Shown piece after piece: positions 18,887 to 27,844 of a stretch of 64,000 bases of DNA. Made by a program: the position numbers and the translations under genes. The notes beneath the pieces are model-generated. The model was not told the DNA's origin. It searched no databases and saw nothing but the letters and a program-made list of their open reading frames with translations. Each line of letters starts with the position of its first letter. Within the stretch, counting starts at the first letter, position 1. Source of the stretch: Cyclobacterium qasimii M12-11B. Lineage in GTDB: Bacteria; Bacteroidota; Bacteroidia; Cytophagales; Cyclobacteriaceae. Location of the stretch: assembly GCF_000427295.1 (NCBI RefSeq), contig NZ_ATNM01000033.1, forward strand, positions 1-64,000, in the 5' to 3' direction.

Positions 18887-19678
18887 TTAATTAATTGTAC
18901 TCGTGTCTTTTGGTGCGTTTCTTCCAATCAATGGATACTGCTCCAATTCCATAACCTGTCCACTCACAGGGCCAGACTCGTCAGATAACCAGAAAATAGC
19001 AGCTGCTGCTATTTCTTCAGGCGCTAAAATTCTTCCTGCTGGCGCATACATTTTAGGAAGGTCTTCAAACCACTTGTCTGAAAGTCCATGTTCCTTTTTA
19101 CGTTGCTTCTCAGTCTCAGTCAATACCCATCCTGGGTTAATTTGATTGATTCTTACGCCATTGTCACGGAAAAGACTGTCGCCAAGGTTTCTGGTCATGG
19201 TCATTAGACCACCTTTAGAAATACTATAAGCCAACAAATTGGGCTCACCACTCCAGGCATTGACAGAACCAATGTTCAAAACATTGCCCCTATTTGCTTC
19301 AAGTTGCTTTAGAGCTGCTTTGATTAAAAGCAAAGGAGCGATGGTATTGATAGAAAGCACCTTTTCCATAAATGGACGGTCTACTTCCTCAATATCAGAA
19401 GAAACCACCCAGGCAGCATTGTTAACCACTGCATCCAATTTACCAAAGCTACTTACAGCCAGTGCTACTAATCGCTCTGCACAGCCATTCTCCTGTAAAT
19501 CTTCAATATGAAGGACAGCGTTTTCAGCGCCTATGATTTCAACTACTTCCTGGCCCCATTTTTCTTCCAGGCCATGAATCACCAATTTGGCACCCTCTTT
19601 TGCACTTCTGAGGGCAATGGCCTTACCTATACCGGTAGTACTACCAGTAACGATAATTACTTTATCCTTTAAGCGCAT
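18887..19678 (-). CDS. SDR family oxidoreductase
   Basis: A 263-residue short-chain dehydrogenase. The cofactor loop TGSTTGIG is at 11-18, the structural NNAAW (usually NNAG) at 86-90, N111, and the catalytic S138, Y151 and K155 (YSISK) are all present, so it should be active. The family interconverts alcohols and ketones, often sugar or polyol carbons. It starts 2 bases after the stop of the zinc alcohol dehydrogenase, indicating tight translational linkage, and is followed by the TIM-barrel isomerase. A role in oxidising or reducing a sugar intermediate of the 17979-21423 operon is inferred. Confidence 0.9.
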   Translation of the reverse strand: MRLKDKVIIVTGSTTGIGKAIALRSAKEGAKLVIHGLEEKWGQEVVEIIGAENAVLHIEDLQENGCAERLVALAVSSFGKLDAVVNNAAWVVSSDIEEVDRPFMEKVLSINTIAPLLLIKAALKQLEANRGNVLNIGSVNAWSGEPNLLAYSISKGGLMTMTRNLGDSLFRDNGVRINQINPGWVLTETEKQRKKEHGLSDKWFEDLPKMYAPAGRILAPEEIAAAAIFWLSDESGPVSGQVMELEQYPLIGRNAPKDTSTIN

Positions 19679-19680
19679 GG

Positions 19681-20706
19681 TTATACTGGTTTCAATACAC
19701 TTTTAATCACCTCACCATGGTGCATTTTCTCAAAAGCTTCTAACCATGAAGTTACAGGCCAAACGCCTCCTATTATTGGTTTCACGTCTAAAATACCAGC
19801 ACCCATCATGCCAATAACCTTTTCCCATATAGGCCAGTTATGACTGAAACTACCTTGTAAACGTACATTTTTCTGTACGATAGGATCCAAAGAAAAATTA
19901 CATGGTTGAGGTCCCCAACCTACTTTGGTTATTTGACCATTAGGTCGTACCAAGTTCATTGCAATTTTAAGGGTTGCACTTGCTCCAGCAGCATCAATAA
20001 TTAAATCTGCACCTAAGCCATCTCTTTCTCTGGCCCAGCCAGTAGCATCACCAATGATCGCTTCACAGCCATAACCTTTAGCAATTTCTAATCTACCTCT
20101 ATCGCCTTCCAAACCTACGATCGCTACTTCCGCTCCACTGATCTTGGCCATTACAGCGCACAATACACCTATAGTTCCAGGTCCAATTACCAAAACTCTG
20201 TCACCAGGTTTGATATTAGAATTAACGACCACTGCACTATAAGCCACACAACAAGGCTCTGTCAAACAAGCTTCCTCAAATGGCACTTGATCAGGAACAG
20301 TGTGTAGACAACGGGCAGGAACTTTCACATATTTGGTCATGGCTCCATTTACCCCATATCCAAAACCCTTTCTTGTAGGATCAAGGTTATAAAGTCCAAT
20401 TCGGCTCATAGGATTCAAAGGATCAATCACGGCAGCCGTTTCGCTTACTACCCTATCACCTACTTTCCAACCTTCTACTCTTGGTCCAACTTCTAATATC
20501 TTTCCTCCAAATTCATGACCTAACACGACAGGATAATTTACCGGCCAACTGTGATCAGAAGTCCATTGGTGCAAATCACTGCCACAAACGCCGACATTGG
20601 CCACTTCTAATAATACTTCTCCCTCACCAATCTCTGGTTGTTCAATTTCTCTTATTTCTACGGAACCTTTGGTTTCCGCATAGTTTACTACAGCTGCTGC
20701 TTTCAT
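19681..20706 (-). CDS. Zinc-dependent medium-chain alcohol/polyol dehydrogenase lacking structural-zinc lobe
   Basis: A 341-residue MDR-family dehydrogenase. Catalytic zinc ligands are visible as C41 (GVCGSD) and H64-E65 (GHEFGG). The NAD loop GPGTIG sits near residue 175 and LTEPCCVAYSAV is typical of the sorbitol/threonine dehydrogenase group. The four cysteines that bind a second, structural zinc in many relatives are absent (residues ~85-115 contain no Cys). It lies 18 bases after the HPS/KGPDC-like gene and 2 bases before the SDR gene. It probably oxidises a sugar or polyol in the cytoplasm. The substrate is not deducible. Confidence 0.9.
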   Translation of the reverse strand: MKAAAVVNYAETKGSVEIREIEQPEIGEGEVLLEVANVGVCGSDLHQWTSDHSWPVNYPVVLGHEFGGKILEVGPRVEGWKVGDRVVSETAAVIDPLNPMSRIGLYNLDPTRKGFGYGVNGAMTKYVKVPARCLHTVPDQVPFEEACLTEPCCVAYSAVVVNSNIKPGDRVLVIGPGTIGVLCAVMAKISGAEVAIVGLEGDRGRLEIAKGYGCEAIIGDATGWARERDGLGADLIIDAAGASATLKIAMNLVRPNGQITKVGWGPQPCNFSLDPIVQKNVRLQGSFSHNWPIWEKVIGMMGAGILDVKPIIGGVWPVTSWLEAFEKMHHGEVIKSVLKPV

Positions 20707-20724
20707 TTCGCTATTATTATTTTG

Positions 20725-21423
20725 TTATATTTTGATATCTCCGTAGGCATGGATGGCCTCACAAATCTTCCTTAATGAATCTTCTAAATTGCCATCTGCA
20801 GTTTTAAAAGCATCCGCATCAATGGTCAATGGAGCACCAAGAACTACTAGAGGAGCACCATATTTTGGAGTAGAAATGGCTTGCTCAAGGCTTAACCCTC
20901 CAACAGCCTGCACTGGTACATTTACCGCTGCAACGATTTCTTTCAATTGATCCAATGGACTTGGCATTCTTTTGCCTTGGGCAGCTATACCACGTCTCTC
21001 GTCATACCCAATATGATGCACAATGTAATCACATCCCAGGTCTTCAAGAAATTTGGCGCCAGCAACCATGTCAGGGCAACCCAAGTTATCTCCCATCACT
21101 TTTACACCATGGTCTTTACCTGCCTGAACAACACACTTAATGGTTTCTTCATGGGCTCTTGCCATTACCACCACATGTGTAGCTCCTGCTTTGGCCATCA
21201 TTTCTGCCTCAAGGTATCCACCATCCATGGTTTTAAGATCTGCGACTATTGGCACTCCAGGAAATGCTTCTCTAAGCTTTCTGACTCCGTGAAGACCCTC
21301 AGCAAGAATTAATGGCGTACCTGCTTCCAGCCAATCAACTCCTGCTCTCATTGCAAGCGCAGCTGTTTCCAAGGCTTCATCTATATTGGTTAGGTCTAAA
21401 CTAATTTGTACAATTGGTTTCAT
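20725..21423 (-). CDS. HPS/KGPDC-family (orotidine-decarboxylase superfamily) aldolase or decarboxylase
   Basis: A 232-residue (beta/alpha)8 enzyme of the 3-hexulose-6-phosphate synthase / 3-keto-L-gulonate-6-phosphate decarboxylase group. The superfamily motif D62-x-K64-x-x-D67 and the upstream E33 (LEAGTPLI) are present, and a VHHIGYDERR segment occupies the position of the HPS-type HxGxD motif. Both known activities use phosphorylated sugars, yet no sugar kinase or 6-phospho-3-hexuloisomerase is encoded nearby. It is the first gene of the minus-strand operon to 17979. A retro-aldol or decarboxylation step on a keto sugar made by its oxidoreductase neighbours is the likeliest role (inference). 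Confidence 0.87.
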   Translation of the reverse strand: MKPIVQISLDLTNIDEALETAALAMRAGVDWLEAGTPLILAEGLHGVRKLREAFPGVPIVADLKTMDGGYLEAEMMAKAGATHVVVMARAHEETIKCVVQAGKDHGVKVMGDNLGCPDMVAGAKFLEDLGCDYIVHHIGYDERRGIAAQGKRMPSPLDQLKEIVAAVNVPVQAVGGLSLEQAISTPKYGAPLVVLGAPLTIDADAFKTADGNLEDSLRKICEAIHAYGDIKI

Positions 21424-21867
21424 TTGCTTAAGGTTATTTTGTAATAAATATTAATTGAATTATTTGCTAAATTATTAAAGTAAATCGATTTTTAAAGGGA
21501 GTTGAAACATGCCATATACACCTGGTTTTGGCCATAGGCTATTTAAATAAACAACAATAGATTAAAAACCGACCAGTCGTAGAGCGTATTTTTATCTTTA
21601 TAATCTAATTACATTTGTAAAAAACACCTGATTTTCAAGTAATTTTAATTCTAAAACTTAAAATATATTTTTATAATCTGAGATAAAAATGCTATATCTA
21701 GCTTAATTGAATTTTGGGGATTAAGATTTTTATTCTGTTTCAATTTAATTATTTATTTTTGATCTTGTCTGTTATTTTCAATAGAATTACGTCAATTTAT
21801 CATGAATGGGCTATTCTATAAATTAAAGGTTTTCCATTTACATTTATCACATAAAAATAATGCAATA
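21424..21867. other. Divergent intergenic region, AT-rich
   Basis: This stretch between the minus-strand sugar operon and the plus-strand unknown/flavoprotein pair must hold promoters for both. A match to the Bacteroidota -7 element TAnnTTTG is seen at 21754-21761 on plus, without a convincing -33 partner. A short palindrome CGAC-ca-GTCG lies within about 21570-21585. No small ORF or RNA gene is recognised. Confidence 0.4.
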
Positions 21868-22224
21868 ATGCAGGAGAAGTGGGTTTTTAAAAGTGAGAAC
21901 ATAAAAAAGGCGGAAGATTTTGAGTCAGCTTTTTCTAGCGTTTTAAAAGAGAACATGAATGAACTTGAGATATTCTTAAGTCTCTACACAAAACTTGATG
22001 GAGCATTGGCTGAGAACATCCACCTTTTGGAGCCATTGAAAGCACCACTTCAGGCATCAGGTTTCATCTCTTTGGGGTTTAACAAGAGTTTTTACAATGC
22101 CTGCTTAAATATCAATGAAGCGGATCTCGACAAAATAAAATTAGCCTATAATTTTAATGTTGACGAAGGACAGCTCATTTTAACTGGACCCGATATTCCA
22201 GAAAGAGAGCCAGATGATCTTTAA
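21868..22224 (+). CDS. Small hypothetical protein
   Basis: I do not recognise this gene. The longest ORF starts at 21802 (140 residues), but its first 22 residues (MNGLFYKLKVFHLHLSHKNN...) are unlike the rest, and the Met at 21868 begins the acidic, helical part with MQEKWVFKSENIKK. The 118-residue form is soluble, with no signal peptide or membrane segment, a Leu-rich middle (LEIFLSLYTKLDGALAENI) and an acidic, Pro-containing tail ending in PEREPDDL. It ends 9 bases before the flavoprotein gene, so the two are probably co-transcribed and may work together. A partner or small regulator of the reductase is possible but unproven. Confidence 0.6.
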   Translation: MQEKWVFKSENIKKAEDFESAFSSVLKENMNELEIFLSLYTKLDGALAENIHLLEPLKAPLQASGFISLGFNKSFYNACLNINEADLDKIKLAYNFNVDEGQLILTGPDIPEREPDDL

Positions 22225-22233
22225 GAAATACCT

Positions 22234-23343
22234 ATGAAGAAATTTGACATTGTGATCATTGGATCTGGACCAGCTGGAGCCATGGCTGCCTATAAAGCTG
22301 CAGAGAAGGGTAAAAGTGTAGTAATAATTGAAAAAGAAAAACTTCCCCGATACAAAACCTGTGGGGGTGGTCTCGTTCACCGGGGCCGGGTACGTTTGCC
22401 TTTCTCTATAGATGAAGTCATAGAAAAAGAATACCACGAGCTAGTAGTCTTTTTTGAAAATTCTCCCCAATTCTTTACTGCCAAAAGAAACGAACCCATT
22501 ATCTCAATGGTCATGAGGGATAGTTTTGATCAATTCTTAGTCAATAAGGCCTTGAAAAAAGGAGCTGTTTTAATGGAAGAAACAACAGCCCTAAGTATTG
22601 AAAGGTCAGAACAAGCCTTAATCCTGAAAACTACTGAAGGTGATGTTCATTGTCAATACCTTATAGGTGCAGATGGAGTACTTAGCAATACTGCAAAAAT
22701 GGGAGGTTGGAAAGAAAGCAGAACCCTTATTCCTGCTTTGGAATTTGAGGTCGTTGTTTCAAGTGAAGATTATAATAGGTTATCCAGTAAGGTTCGATTT
22801 GATGTGGATGCAGTACCTGATGGCTATGCATGGTGTTTCCCAAAAAACGGCCATCTTTCATTAGGCGTTTGCACTTTGAAAAAGCAAAAAATTGATCTTA
22901 GAAAATACTACAATGCTTACCTAGAAAAGTTAGACATTAAAGAAATTATTTCCTCTGAAGCACATGGCTTTCAAATACCGGTAGGAAAAAGAAAGGATGG
23001 TTTTTCTAAAAACAGGGTTTTCCTTACTGGAGATGCTGCTGGTTTCGCAGATCCTTTGACAGCCGAAGGTATTTCCAATGCATTACTTTCAGGGGAATTG
23101 GCAGCTTCGGCCATTATAGACAACTTTTACGATGAAGTTGCTGCCTCAAATGCCTACCAGGAATTACTAGAAAAACAAATTTTAGCTGATCTAGGCAGTT
23201 CTGCTATCATTGCTTTTATTTGTTATGCCCAACCAGCTATTCGCAATATGTTACTTAAAAAGTTTGGCCAGAAAGGTTGTGAAATATTAACTGATATTTT
23301 CATGGGGAAAAAAGCTTTCCCTGACGATCTTAAAAGAAAATAA
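22234..23343 (+). CDS. Geranylgeranyl-reductase-like FAD-dependent oxidoreductase
   Basis: A 369-residue flavoprotein of the PHBH/geranylgeranyl reductase superfamily. The FAD dinucleotide loop GSGPAG is at 10-15, the PRYKTCGGGLV segment with its conserved Cys at about 39-49, and the second FAD motif FLTGDAAGFADPLTAEGISNAL near residue 265. There is no signal peptide. Relatives saturate isoprenoid chains (menaquinone, archaeal-type lipids) or act on other hydrophobic substrates. The genomic context gives no pathway: the only partner is the small unknown gene 9 bases upstream. A terminator follows at once. Confidence 0.88.
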   Translation: MKKFDIVIIGSGPAGAMAAYKAAEKGKSVVIIEKEKLPRYKTCGGGLVHRGRVRLPFSIDEVIEKEYHELVVFFENSPQFFTAKRNEPIISMVMRDSFDQFLVNKALKKGAVLMEETTALSIERSEQALILKTTEGDVHCQYLIGADGVLSNTAKMGGWKESRTLIPALEFEVVVSSEDYNRLSSKVRFDVDAVPDGYAWCFPKNGHLSLGVCTLKKQKIDLRKYYNAYLEKLDIKEIISSEAHGFQIPVGKRKDGFSKNRVFLTGDAAGFADPLTAEGISNALLSGELAASAIIDNFYDEVAASNAYQELLEKQILADLGSSAIIAFICYAQPAIRNMLLKKFGQKGCEILTDIFMGKKAFPDDLKRK

Positions 23344-23402
23344 AAAGCCATGTTCCCTTGCTGAAATTTATCTAAAAGCAAAGAAACATGGCCTTATTTT
23401 TT
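23342..23402. terminator. Bidirectional terminator between convergent genes
   Basis: GCCATGTT (23347-23354) pairs with AACATGGC (23385-23392). AAAAA lies before the left arm and TTATTTTTT after the right arm, so the stem is followed by T-rich sequence on both strands. It sits between the flavoprotein stop (23343) and the reconstructed end of the lactonase gene (23417). Confidence 0.65.
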
Positions 23403-23416
23403 AAACTCAACACGGC

Positions 23417-24437
23417 TTATTTCAAAGGAATGCTAAGCACATAGCTATCGGCAGTAACAAACATTAAATCCTCTTTCGCATTTAAAGCAACATTAGATAC
23501 CAGTTCGCCTAATTTCAACCTGCCTAACAGATCCCCATTCGAACCAAAACCCAAATGCCTCCAGGACCAGAAGCAATGATGGTTCCATCCTTTTTATTTT
23601 CAATCCATCTGGAAGCCCAGGTTCATTGGCTAAAACAGCACTGGCATCATAAAACACCTTACCATTTTTTAAACCTTTGTCCCCATCCAATTCATACAAA
23701 TACCAATAAGGTTTTTCGGGATCAGAATTGGCTATCAGCAGGTGTTTTTCATCCGGTAATAAAGCAATGCCATTTGGCCGGCTAATACTATCCAACAACA
23801 ATTGTAATTGACCATTCTTATTGTACCTATAAACACCTTGAAAATCGATCTCTTTTTTGGGGTCTTCCATTCTAAATTCCAATCCATAAGCAGGATCAGT
23901 AAAATATAGGTTACCCTTGGAATCATAGATGGCATCATTGGGACTATTGAAGCGTTTTCCCTCAAATTCAGCTATGACACTTTCATATTTGGGAGCGGGA
24001 GCATCCAATTCGGCCATCATTCTGGCCAAACGCCTCTCCCCATGCTGGCACAATACCAGCTTCCCACTTGGGTCCAGGAGCAAGCCATTAGAACCAACTT
24101 CCCCTCCTCTTGTCTCAGCAGAAGTGAGACCTGCAGGATTAAGGTAAACCTCAGGCAGAGCTCCCTCCTTCCATGCATAAACTTTATTCGTAGGTATTTC
24201 AGAAAACAACAGCATCTGCTCTTTTTCTACCCAAAGAGGACCCTCTGTCCATTCATAGTCAGCTCCTATAATTCTTGCCTCAATCCCTGATGCAAAAATG
24301 TTCTGAAGTCCATCATTTTCCTCAACGATTGTAATGGGAAGGTAATCTTGTTCCTTATCCGCTATTTTCTTTTCGCTACAGGAAAACACCCCTACAGCAG
24401 ATAGAAAAATGATACTTGAAATATGAAGCGCTTTCAT
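23417..24437 (-). pseudogene. SMP-30/gluconolactonase-family lipoprotein with two frame breaks near its 3' end
   Basis: A lipoprotein signal (VGVFSCSEK) leads into a six-bladed propeller lactonase with SPNDAIYDSKGNLYFTD, SRPNGIALLPDE and LPDGL motifs, which carry the family metal ligands. The continuous ORF stops at 23493 with an unrelated tail. Adding one base to the A5 run (plus-strand T5, 23591-23595) and one to the T4 run (plus-strand A4, 23546-23549) restores KKDGTIIASGPGGIWVFGSN and a normal C terminus ending in SYVLSIPLK at 23417, about 340 residues. It starts 1 base after the aldose epimerase stop, so it is the last gene of the GH2 operon. Both indels are in homopolymers, which suggests sequence error. 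Confidence 0.85.
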
Positions 24438-24438
24438 G

Positions 24439-25611
24439 TTATTTTATCACTGAAAACTTATAAATGCATTCATGGGTGTAGGTGTCTCCAGGTCTTACAG
24501 TAACAGATGGGAACGAAGGCTGATTAGGAGAATCTGGGTAATGTTGTGTTTCCAAGCATATGGCACCTTGTTTCACATAGTCTTTACCATGTTTGGAAGC
24601 TCCTCCACTTGACATGAAGTTACCTGTATACACCTGAACACCTGGCTGATCAGTGAAAACCTCCATTTTCCTACCATTTTCAGGCACCCAAACAGTTGCT
24701 GTCTTTATTGTCTCCTTGTTTCCTTCTTCACGGTTAATCACCCAATTGTGATCATATCCTCCACCTTTTTTAAGTTGTTCATTGTCGTCGTCTATTCGTT
24801 CTCCTATAAGGTGCGGCTCACTAAAATCAAATGGAGTTCCTTTTACCGACCTGATTTCACCTAGCGGAATTAAGGTATCATCAACAGGTGTGAAATTGTC
24901 TGCGTTAAGTTGAAGCATGTGATTTCTCACATTACCCTCCCCCTGGCCATTGAGGTTGAAGAATGAATGCTGTGTGAGGTTTACGATGGTTGGTTTGTCT
25001 GTAGTCGCCTTGTAGGTGATTTTGAATTCATTGTCATCTGTCAAGTAGTAATTCATGAAAACAGTTAGTTCTCCAGGAAAACCGCCTTCCCCATCCGGAG
25101 ACACATATTTCATCTCCAATTTTTGATCTGTCGCTTCCAATACTTCCCAAACAACTTTGTGGTAGCCATCGGGTGCCCCATGAAGGTTGTTGGGACCGTT
25201 GTTTGCTTCTAAAGCATATTCTTTACCATCCAGGCTGAACTTTGCATTTGCAATTCGGTTGCCATATCGGCCAATAGGTGCCCCATAATAACCACCCGGA
25301 TTATTGATATACTCGTCTAGGTTGTCATAACCCAAAACGACATCTTCAAACTTCCCGTTTTTGTCAGGAGCAAAAAGCTCTACTACCCTTGCACCAAAAT
25401 TGGTGACGGTCATTTCCATGCCATTTTTATTGGTGAGATGGTATAATTTTATTGTTTTACCATTTAAGGTTTTTTCAAATGCTGAATCTTCCATTGCTGT
25501 TAAATATTTGGGTTCTGATTTTTGTTCGTTATCAGTTTGCTCTTTATTATTCTGGCCACAGGCCATTAACAAACCGGATATTAAAAAGGCCATTAAGGGT
25601 GATGCTTTCAT
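24439..25611 (-). CDS. galM: Aldose 1-epimerase, lipoprotein
   Basis: A 390-residue galactose mutarotase. The N terminus is a lipoprotein signal with Cys18 (LLMACGQ), so it is exported, as is common for Bacteroidota mutarotases in glycan operons. Catalytic features are visible: NLTQHSFFNLNG (general acid His), HNWVIN, and the C-terminal CLETQHYPDSPNQPSFP with the catalytic-base Glu. It interconverts alpha and beta anomers of free aldoses released by the neighbouring glycosidase. Its start codon overlaps the GH2 stop by 4 bases (25608-25611) and it ends 1 base before the lactonase start, so all three are one transcript. Confidence 0.92.
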   Translation of the reverse strand: MKASPLMAFLISGLLMACGQNNKEQTDNEQKSEPKYLTAMEDSAFEKTLNGKTIKLYHLTNKNGMEMTVTNFGARVVELFAPDKNGKFEDVVLGYDNLDEYINNPGGYYGAPIGRYGNRIANAKFSLDGKEYALEANNGPNNLHGAPDGYHKVVWEVLEATDQKLEMKYVSPDGEGGFPGELTVFMNYYLTDDNEFKITYKATTDKPTIVNLTQHSFFNLNGQGEGNVRNHMLQLNADNFTPVDDTLIPLGEIRSVKGTPFDFSEPHLIGERIDDDNEQLKKGGGYDHNWVINREEGNKETIKTATVWVPENGRKMEVFTDQPGVQVYTGNFMSSGGASKHGKDYVKQGAICLETQHYPDSPNQPSFPSVTVRPGDTYTHECIYKFSVIK

Positions 25612-27452
25612 TTCATTGGGATTTTAATCGTGTACAATTCCTCATGCAATTGTCTTAAAAACTGAGGATCTAATTTAATCACTTTTCTATCATAGGTCAT
25701 CAAACCATTCGTTTCTATTTCTACATCTGTGGTCTGAGTATAAATGGCAGCCGATAGTCCCATTGGTAAAAGAGGCTTCAGGTCTTTAATCAATTTGCTG
25801 TACCTTTCTTTTAAAGCCGCTTTGTCCTCAAAGCTTTGGTATCCCCAATTGTCCTTCTCCTGCCAGGTATGTCCTTCAATCGGCAATCCCAAACCTCCAT
25901 ATTCTCCTAAAACGATAATTTGCTTGGTTCCCCAAATCTTTGGATCAGGCATGACCGGATCTGGATAATTGTGCATGTCCATAATCTGACCTTCCAAGGT
26001 ATAATTTCCTCCACTTGCACCATTTACCATTCTGGATGGATCGTATGCCACAGTCCATTTTACAATTTCTTCGGTATTGAATTGTCCCCAGGCCTCATTG
26101 AAAGGAACCCAGACGACTATGGAAGGAAAATTATAATTGGCATCCATAATGGCTTTCCATTCTTTTTTGAAAATGGCAATGGATTCTGGGGTTCTTTCTT
26201 TTTCTGTTCCTTTTCCTACTACACCTGGTCTTGATTCCCATCTATTGCCCATGTCTCCACTAGGCATGTCCTGCCAAACCAACATGCCAACCTGATCACA
26301 ATGGTAATACCATCGGGCAGGTTCTACCTTCACATGCTTTCTAATCATGTTGAATCCCATTTCCTTGGTTTTATCAATATCAAATACCAAGGCTTCTTCC
26401 GTTGGGGCAGTGTACAATCCATCAGGCCACCATCCTTGATCCAAAGGACCGTATTGAAACAAAAACTTGTCATTCAAAAGCAATCGTTGATTGCCATTCT
26501 CATCTGGCAACATGCTTATTTTTCTCATGGCCGTATAACTCTTCACCTCATCCAGCACCTTTCTCCCACTCATCAGACTCACGTCTACATCATAGAGAAA
26601 TGGATTGTTCGGTTCCCAAATATTAGGCTCATCTAATGTGAAAACAGCCTGCTCGCCAGCAGCAACTTTCTTTTCTGCCACAAGCGTACCCTTAGCCATT
26701 AGGCTTATACTAACCACCTGTCCTGGCGCTGCATGCATCACCTGAGGCTTTATAATAATTTGCTTATTATCCAAATCCGGAGTATTCCTTATGGATGCAA
26801 TGTATTGATCAGGAACCGCCTCTAACCATACCGTTTGCCAAATACCCGTCACTGGGGTGTACCATATTCCATGGGGTTTATTGACCTGTTTCCCTCTTGG
26901 CTGTGGTCCTTCGTCAGTAGGATCCCAAACCCTTACGGTCAATTGTTGTGTCTTTCCAGTGACCAAAGCATCGCTAATTTCAAAAGAGAAGGGATCGTAG
27001 CCTCCCTGATGCATGCCCACACTTTTTCCATTGACAAATATTTCCGCTTCCCAGTCCACTGCTCCAAAATGAAGCAATAGCTTTCCTTTCTTCATGCTGC
27101 GCTCCACATCGAATTCTCTTTGGTACCAAAGCTCATTGTCCTTGCCTACCGTTTTACCCACTCCTGATAGGGCAGATTCAACTGCGTAAGGAACCAGAAT
27201 ATCTCCCTGAAAATCGGAAGGTTTATTTTCTCCTTTCTTCAATATTGCGTATTGCCATATTCCATTTAGGTTGGACCAATTTTCTCTGGTCATCTGTGGT
27301 CTTGGGTATTCTGGAAGTGGTGCACCAGGATCAATATCCGCTGACCATTCCGATAAAATTTTGTCTTGTACTGGTTGCCAATTTTCTTGCTGACAAAAAG
27401 CAGGAAATCCAATGAAAAATAAGGCAATCCAACAGGTTATTTTTTGAATCAT
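25608..27452 (-). CDS. Glycoside hydrolase family 2 protein
   Basis: A 614-residue exported glycosidase. The signal peptide ends near AFCQQ (about residue 20). An N-terminal sugar-binding sandwich (WYQREF, LLHFGAVDWEAEIFVNGKSVG) is followed by the Ig-like domain and a TIM barrel. The acid/base is E453 in VPFNEAWG and the nucleophile E517 in VLGEYGG, so it should be active. At 614 residues it is of the shorter type (beta-glucuronidase/galactosidase-like). It is the first gene of the three-gene operon with mutarotase and lactonase, suggesting a route from terminal sugar release to lactone hydrolysis. The exact sugar is not predictable. Confidence 0.92.
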   Translation of the reverse strand: MIQKITCWIALFFIGFPAFCQQENWQPVQDKILSEWSADIDPGAPLPEYPRPQMTRENWSNLNGIWQYAILKKGENKPSDFQGDILVPYAVESALSGVGKTVGKDNELWYQREFDVERSMKKGKLLLHFGAVDWEAEIFVNGKSVGMHQGGYDPFSFEISDALVTGKTQQLTVRVWDPTDEGPQPRGKQVNKPHGIWYTPVTGIWQTVWLEAVPDQYIASIRNTPDLDNKQIIIKPQVMHAAPGQVVSISLMAKGTLVAEKKVAAGEQAVFTLDEPNIWEPNNPFLYDVDVSLMSGRKVLDEVKSYTAMRKISMLPDENGNQRLLLNDKFLFQYGPLDQGWWPDGLYTAPTEEALVFDIDKTKEMGFNMIRKHVKVEPARWYYHCDQVGMLVWQDMPSGDMGNRWESRPGVVGKGTEKERTPESIAIFKKEWKAIMDANYNFPSIVVWVPFNEAWGQFNTEEIVKWTVAYDPSRMVNGASGGNYTLEGQIMDMHNYPDPVMPDPKIWGTKQIIVLGEYGGLGLPIEGHTWQEKDNWGYQSFEDKAALKERYSKLIKDLKPLLPMGLSAAIYTQTTDVEIETNGLMTYDRKVIKLDPQFLRQLHEELYTIKIPMK

Positions 27453-27844
27453 GGGTTGTAATTGTTTCAGGAAATGTGATTTCCAATTGACATTAAATAA
27501 AAGGAATTAAGCGAAAATATTAAAAAATTAAATCAAATAGGTTAAAATTTAATTGAAATCCAAAAAATAAAATAACACGGATCCATTCATTTCTCTTACT
27601 TGCTATTTTCATTTGATACTGGTAAAAAAGGTATTGAAAATATGAATAATGGATCTTCTAAGTTTTATGGCAAATATTTGAATTTTTAGTAAAGACCAAG
27701 GCATTGTCTTCCATTCATAATAATTTATGATTCAGGTACTTATTAAATTTGTAATACCTATTTTTACCTATCGATTTGAATTATCCGAAGGTTAATTCTT
27801 AATTGGTTAAGGCATTTTTATAACGGTTTTTTTTATAAAATCAT
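27453..27844. other. Divergent intergenic region upstream of the first surface-protein unit
   Basis: A 392-base, very AT-rich spacer between the GH2 operon and the SprB-repeat gene. It must hold promoters for both directions. No exact TTG/TAnnTTTG pair stood out, and I see no hairpin, RNA gene or small ORF. A stop codon at 27836-27838 in the frame of the downstream gene limits that gene's start to the TTG codons at 27845 or later. Confidence 0.4.
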
